NCBI GenBank assembly: GCA_017629455.1
Contig: JAGBXE010000240.1
Location: 1-9,742, forward strand
Reading direction: 5' to 3'
DNA from: Kiritimatiellia bacterium
Lineage (GTDB): Bacteria; Verrucomicrobiota; Kiritimatiellia; RFP12; UBA1067
Length of the DNA: 9,742 bases
The notes under the pieces were generated by a model. That model did no database searches. It was not told the DNA's origin and was given only the letters and a program-made list of their open reading frames with translations. How positions within the stretch are numbered: position 1 is the first letter of the stretch; the number at the start of each line of letters is the position of its first letter. Shown piece by piece: positions 1 to 7,114 of the stretch. Made by a program: the position numbers and the translations under genes.

Positions 1-2103
1 GATGGCGAAAGACGCCTTAAAAAACTGCGCGACATTTCGGAAAAATGTCGCAAAAACGGACTTGGACTTTGGATTTTCGGCAATGAACCAGCCCGATTTA
101 GGAAAGGAGACGAGCTTTTAAATGCGCATCCAGAGCTAGGAGGAGCATACTTTCCAACGCACGGCTCGACTATGTGGTGCCCTTCTAGCGAAGAGACATT
201 GCGTTACGTTGAAGAATCGGTGCGCGACATATTCTCGCACGTTCCAGATTTGGCAGGGTTTGTAAATATAGCATACGGCGAAAGCCTAACTACATGCCTA
301 GATGCGCACGAATGTTGCGATATCGACAATTACGGCTCTTTAGTTTGCAAGCGTTGCACCTCAAAGCCATTGTGGGAAGCGTACGTAAAAACGAGCAAAG
401 CTATAATGCGTGGAATGCGCGCGGCAGGTAGCAGTGCTCCGTATATTAGCTGGTTCTATCAGCCAATGGGCACAGAACAGCGAAAGCAATGGGTCTTCGA
501 CTGTGCACAAAACGCGCCTGAAGGAACGACATTTATGTTTAACTTCGAGTCGGCAACTATCGAAGAACAACTAGGAAAGCTACATTGCGGGTCCGATTAC
601 TGGCTAGCTAAAAGCCGTCCAGGTACGCCGTTTATGATGGCCGCAAAAGCTGCACACGCCGGCAATACGCGCCTTGGTGCGAAGATTCAAACTAGCGTTT
701 CACACGAAATGGCAACCTTGCCATACGTACCTGCGCCTGGGCTTTTATACCGTAAATATAAGCACATGAAACGCCTCGGCGTTAAAGATGTTATGCAAGG
801 GTGGTTCTTCGGCGGCGAGCCTGGGCTTATGCTGCAGGCTGCGGGGATGCTTTCGCGAGACGATTTTTCAAAGGATGAAGAGGACTTTCTAAATCGACTG
901 GCAAAGCTTACATGGGGAGAGGACGCAGAAAAGGTAGCCGCGATGTGGAAGGATTTTTCAGACGCATTTTCAAACTACCCCCTCGACACCCAAGTTCAGT
1001 ATTTCGGCCCTTACCATGCCGGTATTACATGGAATTTGCACGCATATCCCGTTTGCGAAAACCTTGCCCGCACATGGAGACCTAACGAACCGCCCAGCGC
1101 AGATCGCATAGGGCAATGTTTAGGCTCGTTCTCAATCTGGGAAGCTGAACAGTTATCTCGCGCCATGGCCGAAACTGCAAACAAAAAAGAAATCGACAAA
1201 ACTCTTAACACCCTCGCCAAGCGTTACAGCAACAATCATGCTCGCATGATGGATATTGGCGTAATGCGCGCTTTTCGTTTGCAACTAGCCTCAGCTGCCG
1301 AGATTTTCCACTTCTACCGTCTGCGTGCCGAAGGCATCCACGCTTCGCGCAGGCGCGGCGATAAGGAGCGTGCTATTACATCAATTGATGCGATGGCAGC
1401 AGCCGTCAAAAAGGAGCGTTTACGCTCTTTAGAGATGATTGAACTATGCAAGGGCGATTCGCGATTAGGGTTCCATGCTGAGGCGGCAAAGCGCCTATAC
1501 GATGATGATTCCCTATCCAAACGTCTAAAATCGCTAGAAACTACTTTAGCCGACCTTAGGCATGTTCGCAATGAAGTAGCTCAAGGTAAGCCTTGGCCCT
1601 TCTCGCAACGCGAGCGCACATCAGCGCTTGCTAAAGTCGGGAAAGGAGAATTTTCTTCATGCGAACTTTCATGGCGCGCTGAAAAGACTGAAGACGGCTC
1701 TCTCGTAATATCTGGCATTTGCAGTAACAATATTGACGGCATAACTCTTATGCTTTCAGATATCGCGTCAATCCGCTCGCCAGTTAGGTGCAATATTTCG
1801 CGCCCTGGAACGGGAAGCGGCTTTTACATTCCTCAATTCGACAAAGGTTTTTGCTTTGGCTCTGCAAAACCGCTTGATGGTGGCCGATGGAGCTTTAGCA
1901 TTAAAAGCCCGCGCTCAGCGTGGGGTGAAGACGGCATTTTGCGCCCATCATGGATTGCATTACTTTCAGACACTTATCTTCCGATGGGCAAGTCGAAAAC
2001 TCTCTGGCCCGAAGGTGCGCCGCAAGCGCGCAGCATAGGTCTTTTATGGGCTGACGGATCGATTTTAGGCCGCCTTTCATGGCCTAGCGAAATCGACTAT
2101 TAA
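1..2103 (+). CDS. Putative glycoside-hydrolase-like protein (5' end outside window)
   Basis: The frame is open from base 1 to a TAA at 2101-2103, giving 700 visible codons. The first in-frame ATG (172) is codon 58, and the residues before it read as normal protein, so the true start lies upstream. Early residues include GLWIFGNEPARF (codons 20-31) and an HPELGGAYF stretch, followed by AYGESLTTC near codons 91-99 and a Cys cluster (CC at 105-106, CKRC at 116-119). From memory, this order (NEP, HPE, a Glu followed by a Cys-rich loop ending CxxC) resembles uncharacterised TIM-barrel proteins of PVC and Bacteroidetes genomes that are loosely related to GH20-type hydrolases. The CxxC cluster may bind metal, which is inference. 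Next comes a long helical region with many Arg, Lys and Glu (about codons 380-520). The last 150 or so residues look beta-rich, perhaps a carbohydrate-binding or sandwich domain. Substrate and catalytic residues cannot be assigned. The gene reaches to within 50 bases of thrH, which has its own promoter. Confidence 0.6.
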   Translation, partial: DGERRLKKLRDISEKCRKNGLGLWIFGNEPARFRKGDELLNAHPELGGAYFPTHGSTMWCPSSEETLRYVEESVRDIFSHVPDLAGFVNIAYGESLTTCLDAHECCDIDNYGSLVCKRCTSKPLWEAYVKTSKAIMRGMRAAGSSAPYISWFYQPMGTEQRKQWVFDCAQNAPEGTTFMFNFESATIEEQLGKLHCGSDYWLAKSRPGTPFMMAAKAAHAGNTRLGAKIQTSVSHEMATLPYVPAPGLLYRKYKHMKRLGVKDVMQGWFFGGEPGLMLQAAGMLSRDDFSKDEEDFLNRLAKLTWGEDAEKVAAMWKDFSDAFSNYPLDTQVQYFGPYHAGITWNLHAYPVCENLARTWRPNEPPSADRIGQCLGSFSIWEAEQLSRAMAETANKKEIDKTLNTLAKRYSNNHARMMDIGVMRAFRLQLASAAEIFHFYRLRAEGIHASRRRGDKERAITSIDAMAAAVKKERLRSLEMIELCKGDSRLGFHAEAAKRLYDDDSLSKRLKSLETTLADLRHVRNEVAQGKPWPFSQRERTSALAKVGKGEFSSCELSWRAEKTEDGSLVISGICSNNIDGITLMLSDIASIRSPVRCNISRPGTGSGFYIPQFDKGFCFGSAKPLDGGRWSFSIKSPRSAWGEDGILRPSWIALLSDTYLPMGKSKTLWPEGAPQARSIGLLWADGSILGRLSWPSEIDY

Positions 2104-2115
2104 AGCCCGTCAATG

Positions 2116-2124
2116 TGATATAAT
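2116..2124 (+). promoter_or_regulatory. Extended -10 promoter for thrH
   Basis: The bases TGATATAAT form a perfect extended -10 (TGn plus TATAAT at 2119-2124). No good -35 sits 16-18 bases upstream, where the sequence is ACTATT. Extended -10 promoters of the sigma-70 class can work without a -35. The predicted transcription start is near 2131, leaving a leader of about 22 bases that contains the ribosome binding site. The element lies just after the stop codon of the upstream gene, so thrH can be transcribed independently. Confidence 0.6.
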
Positions 2125-2142
2125 ACGCCAAAGAATTACAAT

Positions 2143-2148
2143 AAGGAG
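2143..2148 (+). promoter_or_regulatory. Ribosome binding site of thrH
   Basis: AAGGAG ends 4 bases before the ATG at 2153. It supports this start and shows the organism uses canonical Shine-Dalgarno sites. Confidence 0.7.
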
Positions 2149-2152
2149 AAAA

Positions 2153-2755
2153 ATGGATATCGTCTGTCTCGATCTTGAAGGCGTCTTGGTGCCCGAAATT
2201 TGGATTGCGTTTGCCGAAAAAACAGGCATTAACGAATTTCGCCGCACAACTCGCGATGAGCCCAACTACGACAAGTTGATGCATGAAAGGCTTGATCTTC
2301 TTCGCAAACACAATCTTGGGCTCAACGAAATTTCAGAAGTAATCGAAAAGATCGAACCTCTCGAAGGCGCCAAAGAATTTCTTTTCGCCCTTCGCGAACG
2401 TGCACAGACGATAATCATCTCCGATACTTTCGAACAGTTCGCGCGGCCGCTTATGCGCCAGCTCGGTTGGCCTACAATATTTTGCAACACGCTTGAAGTT
2501 GGCGCCAACGGCAGAATCGAAGGCTACAAACTCAGGTGCGAGAAATCGAAGCTGACAACAGTTCGCGCATTGCAGTCTTGCGGCTTTGAAACCATTGCCG
2601 CCGGCGACAGCTTCAACGACCTTGATATGATTCGCGCATCCAAAGCAGGCTTTTTGTTCCGCTCAACGCAAGCAATACGCGAAGCGAACAGTGACCTTCC
2701 GGCATTTGAGGCATACGACGAATTTCTCAATGCTATCACGAAGGCGCTAGGCTGA
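2153..2755 (+). CDS. thrH: ThrH: phosphoserine phosphatase / homoserine phosphotransferase
   Basis: A 200-residue cytoplasmic HAD-superfamily enzyme that matches the ThrH family along its length; Pseudomonas ThrH is about 205 residues. ThrH removes phosphate from phosphoserine in the last step of serine synthesis, and can pass it to homoserine, giving the threonine precursor. Motif I is DLEGVLVPE with nucleophile D7; the second acid is Glu (E9) rather than the usual Asp, a ThrH signature. The following IWIAFAEKTGI stretch is also typical. Motif II is SDT (S90), the motif III Lys is probably K133, and motif IV is GDSFND (151-156) with the metal-binding Asp pair. PLMRQLGWPT (99-108) is another ThrH hallmark. 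The start is fixed by AAGGAG four bases upstream and by family length. The enzyme has its own promoter and no biosynthetic neighbours here, so it is probably a stand-alone serine-pathway gene. A plain SerB-type phosphatase is less likely because of the DLE motif. Confidence 0.93.
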   Translation: MDIVCLDLEGVLVPEIWIAFAEKTGINEFRRTTRDEPNYDKLMHERLDLLRKHNLGLNEISEVIEKIEPLEGAKEFLFALRERAQTIIISDTFEQFARPLMRQLGWPTIFCNTLEVGANGRIEGYKLRCEKSKLTTVRALQSCGFETIAAGDSFNDLDMIRASKAGFLFRSTQAIREANSDLPAFEAYDEFLNAITKALG

Positions 2756-2789
2756 AATTAACTTAACTTAAAAAGTAAACGGCTAATCT

Positions 2790-2796
2790 TAGGAGG
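2790..2796 (+). promoter_or_regulatory. Strong ribosome binding site of the aldose epimerase
   Basis: TAGGAGG, a full Shine-Dalgarno, ends 5 bases before the ATG at 2802. The rest of the 46-base gap is AT-rich (a repeated TTAAC/CTTAA pattern) and shows no convincing promoter or terminator, so read-through from thrH is possible. Confidence 0.75.
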
Positions 2797-2801
2797 CAAA
2801 C

Positions 2802-3932
2802 ATGAAAAAATTAGTAACCGCTAGTTGCATAGCTGCGTGTGCGTGCGCATTTGGCGCGGCCAAGGATTTCGGCAAACTTTCCGACGGGCGCAAAGCCAAA
2901 ATCTGGCGCATCGGCAGCGCCGACAGCCTCATTGTTGATGTCTCAGACTACGGCGGGCGCATCGTGCGCGTTTACGCCCCCGACAGAAACGGCAATTTAG
3001 CCGACGTTACTCTTGGGTGGAATACGGCCGCAGAATACGAAAAGTACGGCTTTTCGATGGGCACTCTTATCGGCCGTTACGGCAATCGCATCGCGAATGG
3101 CCGCTTTACGCTCGACGGCCAAGAATACACATTGCCCGTAAACGAAAAAACGGCAACGCGCAACTGCAACCTTCACGGCGGGCCGCAAGGCTGGGATTCC
3201 AAGCTCTGGAAGGTGCGCAAAGCAAAGGGTCTACCAAGAAAATCCAAAGGCCTTGAGCTTACATACGTATCGAAAGATGGCGAGATGGGCTTCCCTGGCA
3301 CTGTTACGTGCAAAGTTACTTACGTAGTAGGCCCTGGCCGCGTACTCTCTGTCTCATATGAAGCTACAACCGACAAGCCTACGGTAATCAACCCCACCCA
3401 CCACGGCTACTGGAATTTAGCCGGCGAAGCTAGCGGCAACGTCCTTAATCAGGAGCTTCAGATTTTTGCCGACGAATACACAATGACAGACGCAGGCCTT
3501 ATCCCTACGAAAAACGCCCCTGTGAAAGATACTGGCTTTGATTTCACCGAGCTTCGCGCTATCGGTGCAAAGGCCGACTGGATGGCGAATACGGCGTGGC
3601 TTAAGGCGATGGACAACTGGTACGACCACAACTTTTTCCTGCGCGGCAAAGTGGGCGAACTTAAAAAAGCCGCTTTAATGCGCGACAGCGTTTCAGGGCG
3701 CCAGATGGAAATTTGGACGACAGAACCTTGCATGCAGGTATATGGTGCGCAGAATATGGACGGGACGATGCCTGCGAAGGAAGCTGGCAAAAAGCTCGTG
3801 CAATACGCCGGTATCGCGCTTGAAACACAGCACGCACCCGACTCGCCGAACCATCCTGAATTCCCATCCACGACGCTTCGTCCAGGCGAGACGTTCCGTA
3901 GCCGCACTGAATATAGATTCTCGGCTCAATAA
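2802..3932 (+). CDS. Exported aldose 1-epimerase (mutarotase), GalM family
   Basis: A 376-residue protein of the aldose 1-epimerase family, which interconverts alpha and beta anomers of hexoses such as glucose and galactose. The family core is complete: GRYGNRI (91-97) with the substrate-binding Arg, NLHGG with H125, THHGYWNL with H201 as the likely acid, YDHNF with D275 for sugar binding, and ALETQ with E341 as the general base, followed by the usual HPEFPST...LRPGE end. The first 20 residues (two Lys, then a hydrophobic Ala/Cys-rich stretch ending AFGAA) look like a signal peptide, probably cut near residues 19-20. An IAAC lipobox-like match at 10-13 lies too close to the start to be convincing. 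Export to the periplasm or surface would separate it from classical cytosolic GalM; a few exported mutarotases are known. It is longer than cytosolic GalM (about 346 in E. coli), in part because of the leader. Its stop overlaps the next gene's start. The sugar cannot be named. Confidence 0.9.
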   Translation: MKKLVTASCIAACACAFGAAKDFGKLSDGRKAKIWRIGSADSLIVDVSDYGGRIVRVYAPDRNGNLADVTLGWNTAAEYEKYGFSMGTLIGRYGNRIANGRFTLDGQEYTLPVNEKTATRNCNLHGGPQGWDSKLWKVRKAKGLPRKSKGLELTYVSKDGEMGFPGTVTCKVTYVVGPGRVLSVSYEATTDKPTVINPTHHGYWNLAGEASGNVLNQELQIFADEYTMTDAGLIPTKNAPVKDTGFDFTELRAIGAKADWMANTAWLKAMDNWYDHNFFLRGKVGELKKAALMRDSVSGRQMEIWTTEPCMQVYGAQNMDGTMPAKEAGKKLVQYAGIALETQHAPDSPNHPEFPSTTLRPGETFRSRTEYRFSAQ

Positions 3933-4843
3933 TGACTGTAGGCTCATTAGCCCTTCTTGCGGCGGTAACAATTGCCTTTCCGCAGGAAGGCGCTCGCTTC
4001 GGTTTTACGGAAAAATGCTACGTAATCGGAGCGAGCGATGGCGGCGAAACGAATATTTTAGTTTCCGGCGTATCTGTTCCCGTATACCGCACGGGAGCAT
4101 GGGGCGTTCTTCTCGATGTAAAGCCAGGGCTTAACGTTATTACAGCCGGCGATTTAAAGCGTACATTCTACATAAAGGCCAAGCCTAAACCCTCTGGCAA
4201 ACAAAACTTAACGCCATCATCGCCGCGCAAATATAAAAAGCTTGCATACGCAGCAGATACCCCTAAAGAACGTCCTTTAGGCCGCAGCCCGTCTCAAATT
4301 ACTATTGTTCTCGATCCCGGTCACGGCGGCGAAGATTCAGGCGCCGTAAGCCCGCACGGCAGATTTGAAAAAGATGCCAATTTAGCGATATCAAAGCTCG
4401 TACAAAGCGAGCTAATAAAAATGGGATACCGCGCATTTTTAACGCGCGAAGAGGATGTCGCCATTGCCCTTTACGAGCGCCCCAAACTCGCGCACTCCTT
4501 AAATGCCGACTGTTTTGTTTCAATCCACTACAACGCCCCACCGTACGACCGCGATCCAACAAAAATACGCTATCACGCAGTGTATGCTTGGAATGATATT
4601 GGAAAAGCTCTTGCTAGCGCCATAAACCTAAGAATGGATGCAGTTTTTTCAGGTGTTATGTCTAACAATGGCGTTATGAGCGCGAACTTCGCCGTTACCC
4701 GCAACCCTGAGATTCCAAGTTGCCTTGTCGAGACCGATTTTATAACCTCACCGCAAGGCGAAGAATCCACATGGGACGAGGCTACGAGAAAGCGTGTTGC
4801 CAAGGCCATTGCCGAGGGTATTTCCGACTGGTGTTTACACTGA
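3932..4843 (+). CDS. N-acetylmuramoyl-L-alanine amidase (Amidase_3, AmiC-like)
   Basis: A 303-residue, probably exported zinc enzyme that cuts the bond between MurNAc and L-Ala in peptidoglycan. The catalytic domain (about 122-300) starts ITIVLDPGHGG. The expected zinc ligands are H131, E146 and H199 (in VSIHYNA), and the catalytic Glu is E267 in LVETDF, so the site looks intact. Residues 15-80 resemble the small beta domain found before many such amidases (glucodextranase-like: VIGASDGG, GVSVPVYRTGAW, VKPGLNVITAG). A Lys/Pro/Ser-rich linker (82-120) joins the two. Residues 1-16 are hydrophobic but lack the usual N-terminal Lys or Arg, so the signal peptide is atypical or the start is wrong. 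No Shine-Dalgarno precedes the ATG. The stop and start overlap by one base (TAATG) with the epimerase gene, which suggests translational coupling. Likely roles are daughter-cell separation or wall turnover. A lytic role against other cells is possible but unsupported. Confidence 0.9.
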   Translation: MTVGSLALLAAVTIAFPQEGARFGFTEKCYVIGASDGGETNILVSGVSVPVYRTGAWGVLLDVKPGLNVITAGDLKRTFYIKAKPKPSGKQNLTPSSPRKYKKLAYAADTPKERPLGRSPSQITIVLDPGHGGEDSGAVSPHGRFEKDANLAISKLVQSELIKMGYRAFLTREEDVAIALYERPKLAHSLNADCFVSIHYNAPPYDRDPTKIRYHAVYAWNDIGKALASAINLRMDAVFSGVMSNNGVMSANFAVTRNPEIPSCLVETDFITSPQGEESTWDEATRKRVAKAIAEGISDWCLH

Positions 4844-4860
4844 TTTTTGCCACACCTTTT

Positions 4861-4869
4861 TGGTATACT
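4861..4869 (+). promoter_or_regulatory. Extended -10 promoter for the RhaT-type symporter
   Basis: TGGTATACT is an extended -10 (TGn plus TATACT at 4864-4869). No -35 has proper spacing: TTTACA at 4834-4839 is 24 bases away and TTGCCA at 4847-4852 only 11. The predicted start is near 4876, giving a leader of about 54 bases. The downstream ACTACGC continues a pattern shared with the thrH promoter. A short inverted repeat (TTGGT 4860-4864, ACCAA 4874-4878) brackets the element and could be an operator, or chance. Confidence 0.5.
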
Positions 4870-4878
4870 ACGCACCAA

Positions 4879-4899
4879 GCGGCCAAAGGCTTCTGCCGC
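4879..4899 (+). other. Possible small hairpin at the 5' end of the symporter mRNA
   Basis: GCGGC (4879-4883) and GCCGC (4895-4899) can pair around an 11-base loop, very near the predicted transcription start. No T-run follows, so it is not a terminator. It could protect the 5' end of the message or be accidental. Confidence 0.2.
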
Positions 4900-4929
4900 C
4901 TGTAAAATCTCAAGGAAAGGCTAAAGAAA

Positions 4930-5952
4930 ATGAGTTCGGCACTCGGCATGATGGTTTTTGCGCTTGGGGGGTTAGCCGGCGCGACATTTCTCATCCCCGC
5001 ACGGGGCATAAAGGGATGGGCCTACGAGACTTGGTGGTTCTTCTATGTTTTGATTGGCCTTATAATCTGTCCGCCGCTTCTTTGCTATTTTGCGGTGCCA
5101 GATTTTTGGAACGTTACGATGTCGGCGCCGCTCTCGCTCAAGCTGCGTTGCGCAGGCTTTGGCATGATGTGGGGCGTAGGCGCACTTGCCTGGGGTTTGA
5201 TGGTGCGCTATCTCGGCATCGGCCTTGGCCTTGCTATCGGGTGCGGTCTTGCAGCAGCTGCTGGCACGCTTATTCCGCCGATCGCAACAGGCAAAGCAGG
5301 CGATCTTATTAAAGACGCCAATGCCCTTATAGTCCTTGGCGGCGTTATCGCTTCGCTTATTGGCATCGTCTTTGTTGGCCTTGCAGGCAAAGCTAAAGAA
5401 AACGAAATGCCCGAAGAACAAAAGAAGAAGGCCGTTGCTGAATTCAACTTCCGCAAAGGCGTAATAACGGCATTCGTTGCAGGCATTTTTTCAGCAGGCA
5501 TGAACTTCGGCCTTCAGGGCGGGCGCGAGCTGCAGGAAGCTGCCGTTGCAGCAGGCGCTAAGGAACTGTGGAGTGGACTTCCCGTAATCATGGTCGTACT
5601 TTGGGGCGGCTTTATCGTTGAGGCAAGCTGGTGCCTTCAGCAGCACCTTAAAAACAAAACGTTCGGCAACTATGCAAAACCTTCCGTTAAAAACATTCTT
5701 ATCTGCGCATCCATCGGCATCTTGTGGCTCTTGCAGTTTATTGGCGTAAAAGCCGGCGAGCCGTTAGTTCCTGCAGAAATGCGCTACATTTCCTTCGCCG
5801 TTATGATGGCCTCTACGATATTCTTCTCTACGCTGGCAGGTGTAATGCTTGGCGAATGGAAAGGCACTGGCATAAAGACCAAGTCGCTCCTGATTCTCGG
5901 AACGGCTGTGCTTATCGCCAGCTTCGTGATGATATCGCTCGGGTCGAAGTAA
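4930..5952 (+). CDS. rhaT: RhaT-family sugar/proton symporter
   Basis: A 340-residue inner-membrane protein matching the L-rhamnose/proton symporter family; E. coli RhaT has 344 residues. Ten hydrophobic spans can be traced, near residues 5-23, 36-55, 74-93, 97-118, 133-153, 175-193, 216-234, 254-272, 287-308 and 318-337, with a charged cytoplasmic loop at 154-174. Family landmarks include WAYETWW (30-36), MWGVG (80-84), MRYLGIGLGLAIG (in E. coli, MRYLGMSMGIGIAIG), GTLIPPI (112-118), FNFRKG (172-177), GIFSAGMNFG (185-194) and GEW (308-310). It should import a deoxysugar or related monosaccharide with H+. L-rhamnose is the family's known substrate but is not proven here, since no rhamnose isomerase, kinase or aldolase gene is in the window. 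The start is supported by AAGGAAAGG (4912-4920), although the spacer to the ATG is rather long at 9 bases. It has its own extended -10 promoter and may work with the exported mutarotase upstream. Confidence 0.85.
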   Translation: MSSALGMMVFALGGLAGATFLIPARGIKGWAYETWWFFYVLIGLIICPPLLCYFAVPDFWNVTMSAPLSLKLRCAGFGMMWGVGALAWGLMVRYLGIGLGLAIGCGLAAAAGTLIPPIATGKAGDLIKDANALIVLGGVIASLIGIVFVGLAGKAKENEMPEEQKKKAVAEFNFRKGVITAFVAGIFSAGMNFGLQGGRELQEAAVAAGAKELWSGLPVIMVVLWGGFIVEASWCLQQHLKNKTFGNYAKPSVKNILICASIGILWLLQFIGVKAGEPLVPAEMRYISFAVMMASTIFFSTLAGVMLGEWKGTGIKTKSLLILGTAVLIASFVMISLGSK

Positions 5953-5992
5953 CGCCCGTTTTTACAAGAACGCTATTACAGACTACGCGCCG

Positions 5993-7099
5993 ATGAACGA
6001 AAACGACTTTCTCGTATTCGACCACGTTACAAAGAAATTCGGCACCCTGACTGCGGTGAACGATGTAACGCTTTCGGTAACAAAAGGCGAATTCTTCTCG
6101 CTCCTCGGGCCTTCCGGGTGCGGTAAGACTACCCTTTTGAGAATGCTTGGAGGGTTTGAACGGCCCGATTCGGGGCGCATCTACCTTGAAGGCCGCGACA
6201 TTACCGACCTTCCGCCCGATCAGCGCCGTGTACATACGGTCTTCCAGAATTACGCGCTATTCCCGACAATGACCGTATGGGATAATATTGCATTCGCATT
6301 AAGGCTTGCAAAGCGTTCTAAAAGCGAAGTCGAAGAGCGCGTCGATGAGATGCTGGAGATGATCCAGCTCTCCGACCAGGCATGGAAATACCCCCATCAG
6401 CTCTCTGGCGGCCAAAAACAGCGCGTTGCTATTGCCCGTGCGCTCGTCGACCGTCCGCAAGTGCTGCTCCTTGACGAGCCTCTTGCTGCGCTCGACCTTA
6501 AGCTCCGCCAGCACATGCTCCTTGAGCTTGATACCATTCACGATCAAGTTGGGATTACCTTCCTTTACGTGACGCACGACCAAGGCGAGGCAATGTCGCT
6601 TTCCGACAGAATCGCCGTCGTAAACCGCGGCCGCATCGAACAGCTCGATGGTCCGGCAAAAATCTACGAGGCGCCAACTTCGCGCTTTGTTGCGTCATTT
6701 ATCGGCGATACAAACTTCTTCGGCGGCGAAATCATCTCCACCGACGGCGACTACTGCATAATCGATGTCGAAGGCTTTCCGCAAATCAAAGCGTTCAACG
6801 ATAAGCAGCTTAAAGTTGGCCAGCGCGTAGACCTCTCTGTTCGCCCAGAGAAAATCCGCGTAACGCTTACTCCGCCGCCGCCAGAAAAAGGCGCGGCTAT
6901 AAATGTCTTCCCTTCCAAGGTCAAAGACATTGTCTATCAAGGCGTGTACACTAAATTCTGGCTCGACTCAGAAGGAATGAGGCTTTCTGCATTAAAGCCC
7001 CACTCAAGGTTCCTTTTAGACCAAGAGCCAATAACGTGGAACGACAACGTCTTCGTGTGGTGGCACCCCGATGACGGTTACATGGTAACAGCGGACTAA
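5993..7099 (+). CDS. potA: PotA: ATPase of a polyamine-type ABC importer
   Basis: A 368-residue cytoplasmic ATP-binding subunit that powers import of spermidine/putrescine-type substrates with PotB and PotC. The ABC domain is complete: Walker A GPSGCGKTT (39-47), Q-loop Q85 in VFQNYALF, signature LSGGQ (137-141), Walker B VLLLDEP (157-163), D-loop following, and H-loop H195 in VTHDQ. The regulatory C-terminal half carries SVRPEKI (282-288) and a TOBE-type beta domain. Length agrees with E. coli PotA (378). Adjacent PotB- and PotC-type permeases make the polyamine class more likely than other members of the Fbp/PotA/MalK group. The N-terminus fits the family without extension, but the 40 bases before the ATG show no Shine-Dalgarno and no clear promoter, so translation may be weak or depend on the upstream gene. 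Specificity for spermidine, putrescine or another small cation is not decided by the sequence. Confidence 0.93.
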   Translation: MNENDFLVFDHVTKKFGTLTAVNDVTLSVTKGEFFSLLGPSGCGKTTLLRMLGGFERPDSGRIYLEGRDITDLPPDQRRVHTVFQNYALFPTMTVWDNIAFALRLAKRSKSEVEERVDEMLEMIQLSDQAWKYPHQLSGGQKQRVAIARALVDRPQVLLLDEPLAALDLKLRQHMLLELDTIHDQVGITFLYVTHDQGEAMSLSDRIAVVNRGRIEQLDGPAKIYEAPTSRFVASFIGDTNFFGGEIISTDGDYCIIDVEGFPQIKAFNDKQLKVGQRVDLSVRPEKIRVTLTPPPPEKGAAINVFPSKVKDIVYQGVYTKFWLDSEGMRLSALKPHSRFLLDQEPITWNDNVFVWWHPDDGYMVTAD

Positions 7100-7114
7100 A
7101 AAGGCCTGCAGAAA

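Noticed and set aside
172..174. ATG at 172 as the true start of the first gene
   Set aside because: The 57 codons before it are open and encode typical protein continuing into the same fold (GLWIFGNEP, HPELGG), and no ribosome binding site precedes it.
2756..2789. Promoter or terminator in the thrH-epimerase gap
   Set aside because: The AT-rich repeat TTAACTTAACTTAA can form only a 4-base stem, and no -10/-35 pair with usable spacing is present.
3458..3907. 149-codon open frame on the minus strand
   Set aside because: It lies opposite the epimerase gene, whose motifs are complete. The translation has no recognisable domain and looks like a codon-bias shadow.
4879..4899. Rho-independent terminator after the amidase
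   Set aside because: The GCGGC/GCCGC hairpin is not followed by a T-run and sits downstream of a promoter-like element. No other terminator was found in the gap.
4794..5312. 172-codon plus-strand frame across the amidase-symporter gap
   Set aside because: It overlaps both real genes in another frame, and its predicted protein is low in recognisable structure.
4972..5421. 149-codon minus-strand frame opposite the symporter
   Set aside because: The translation is rich in Cys, Lys and His with no domain, as expected for the reverse of a hydrophobic membrane-protein gene.
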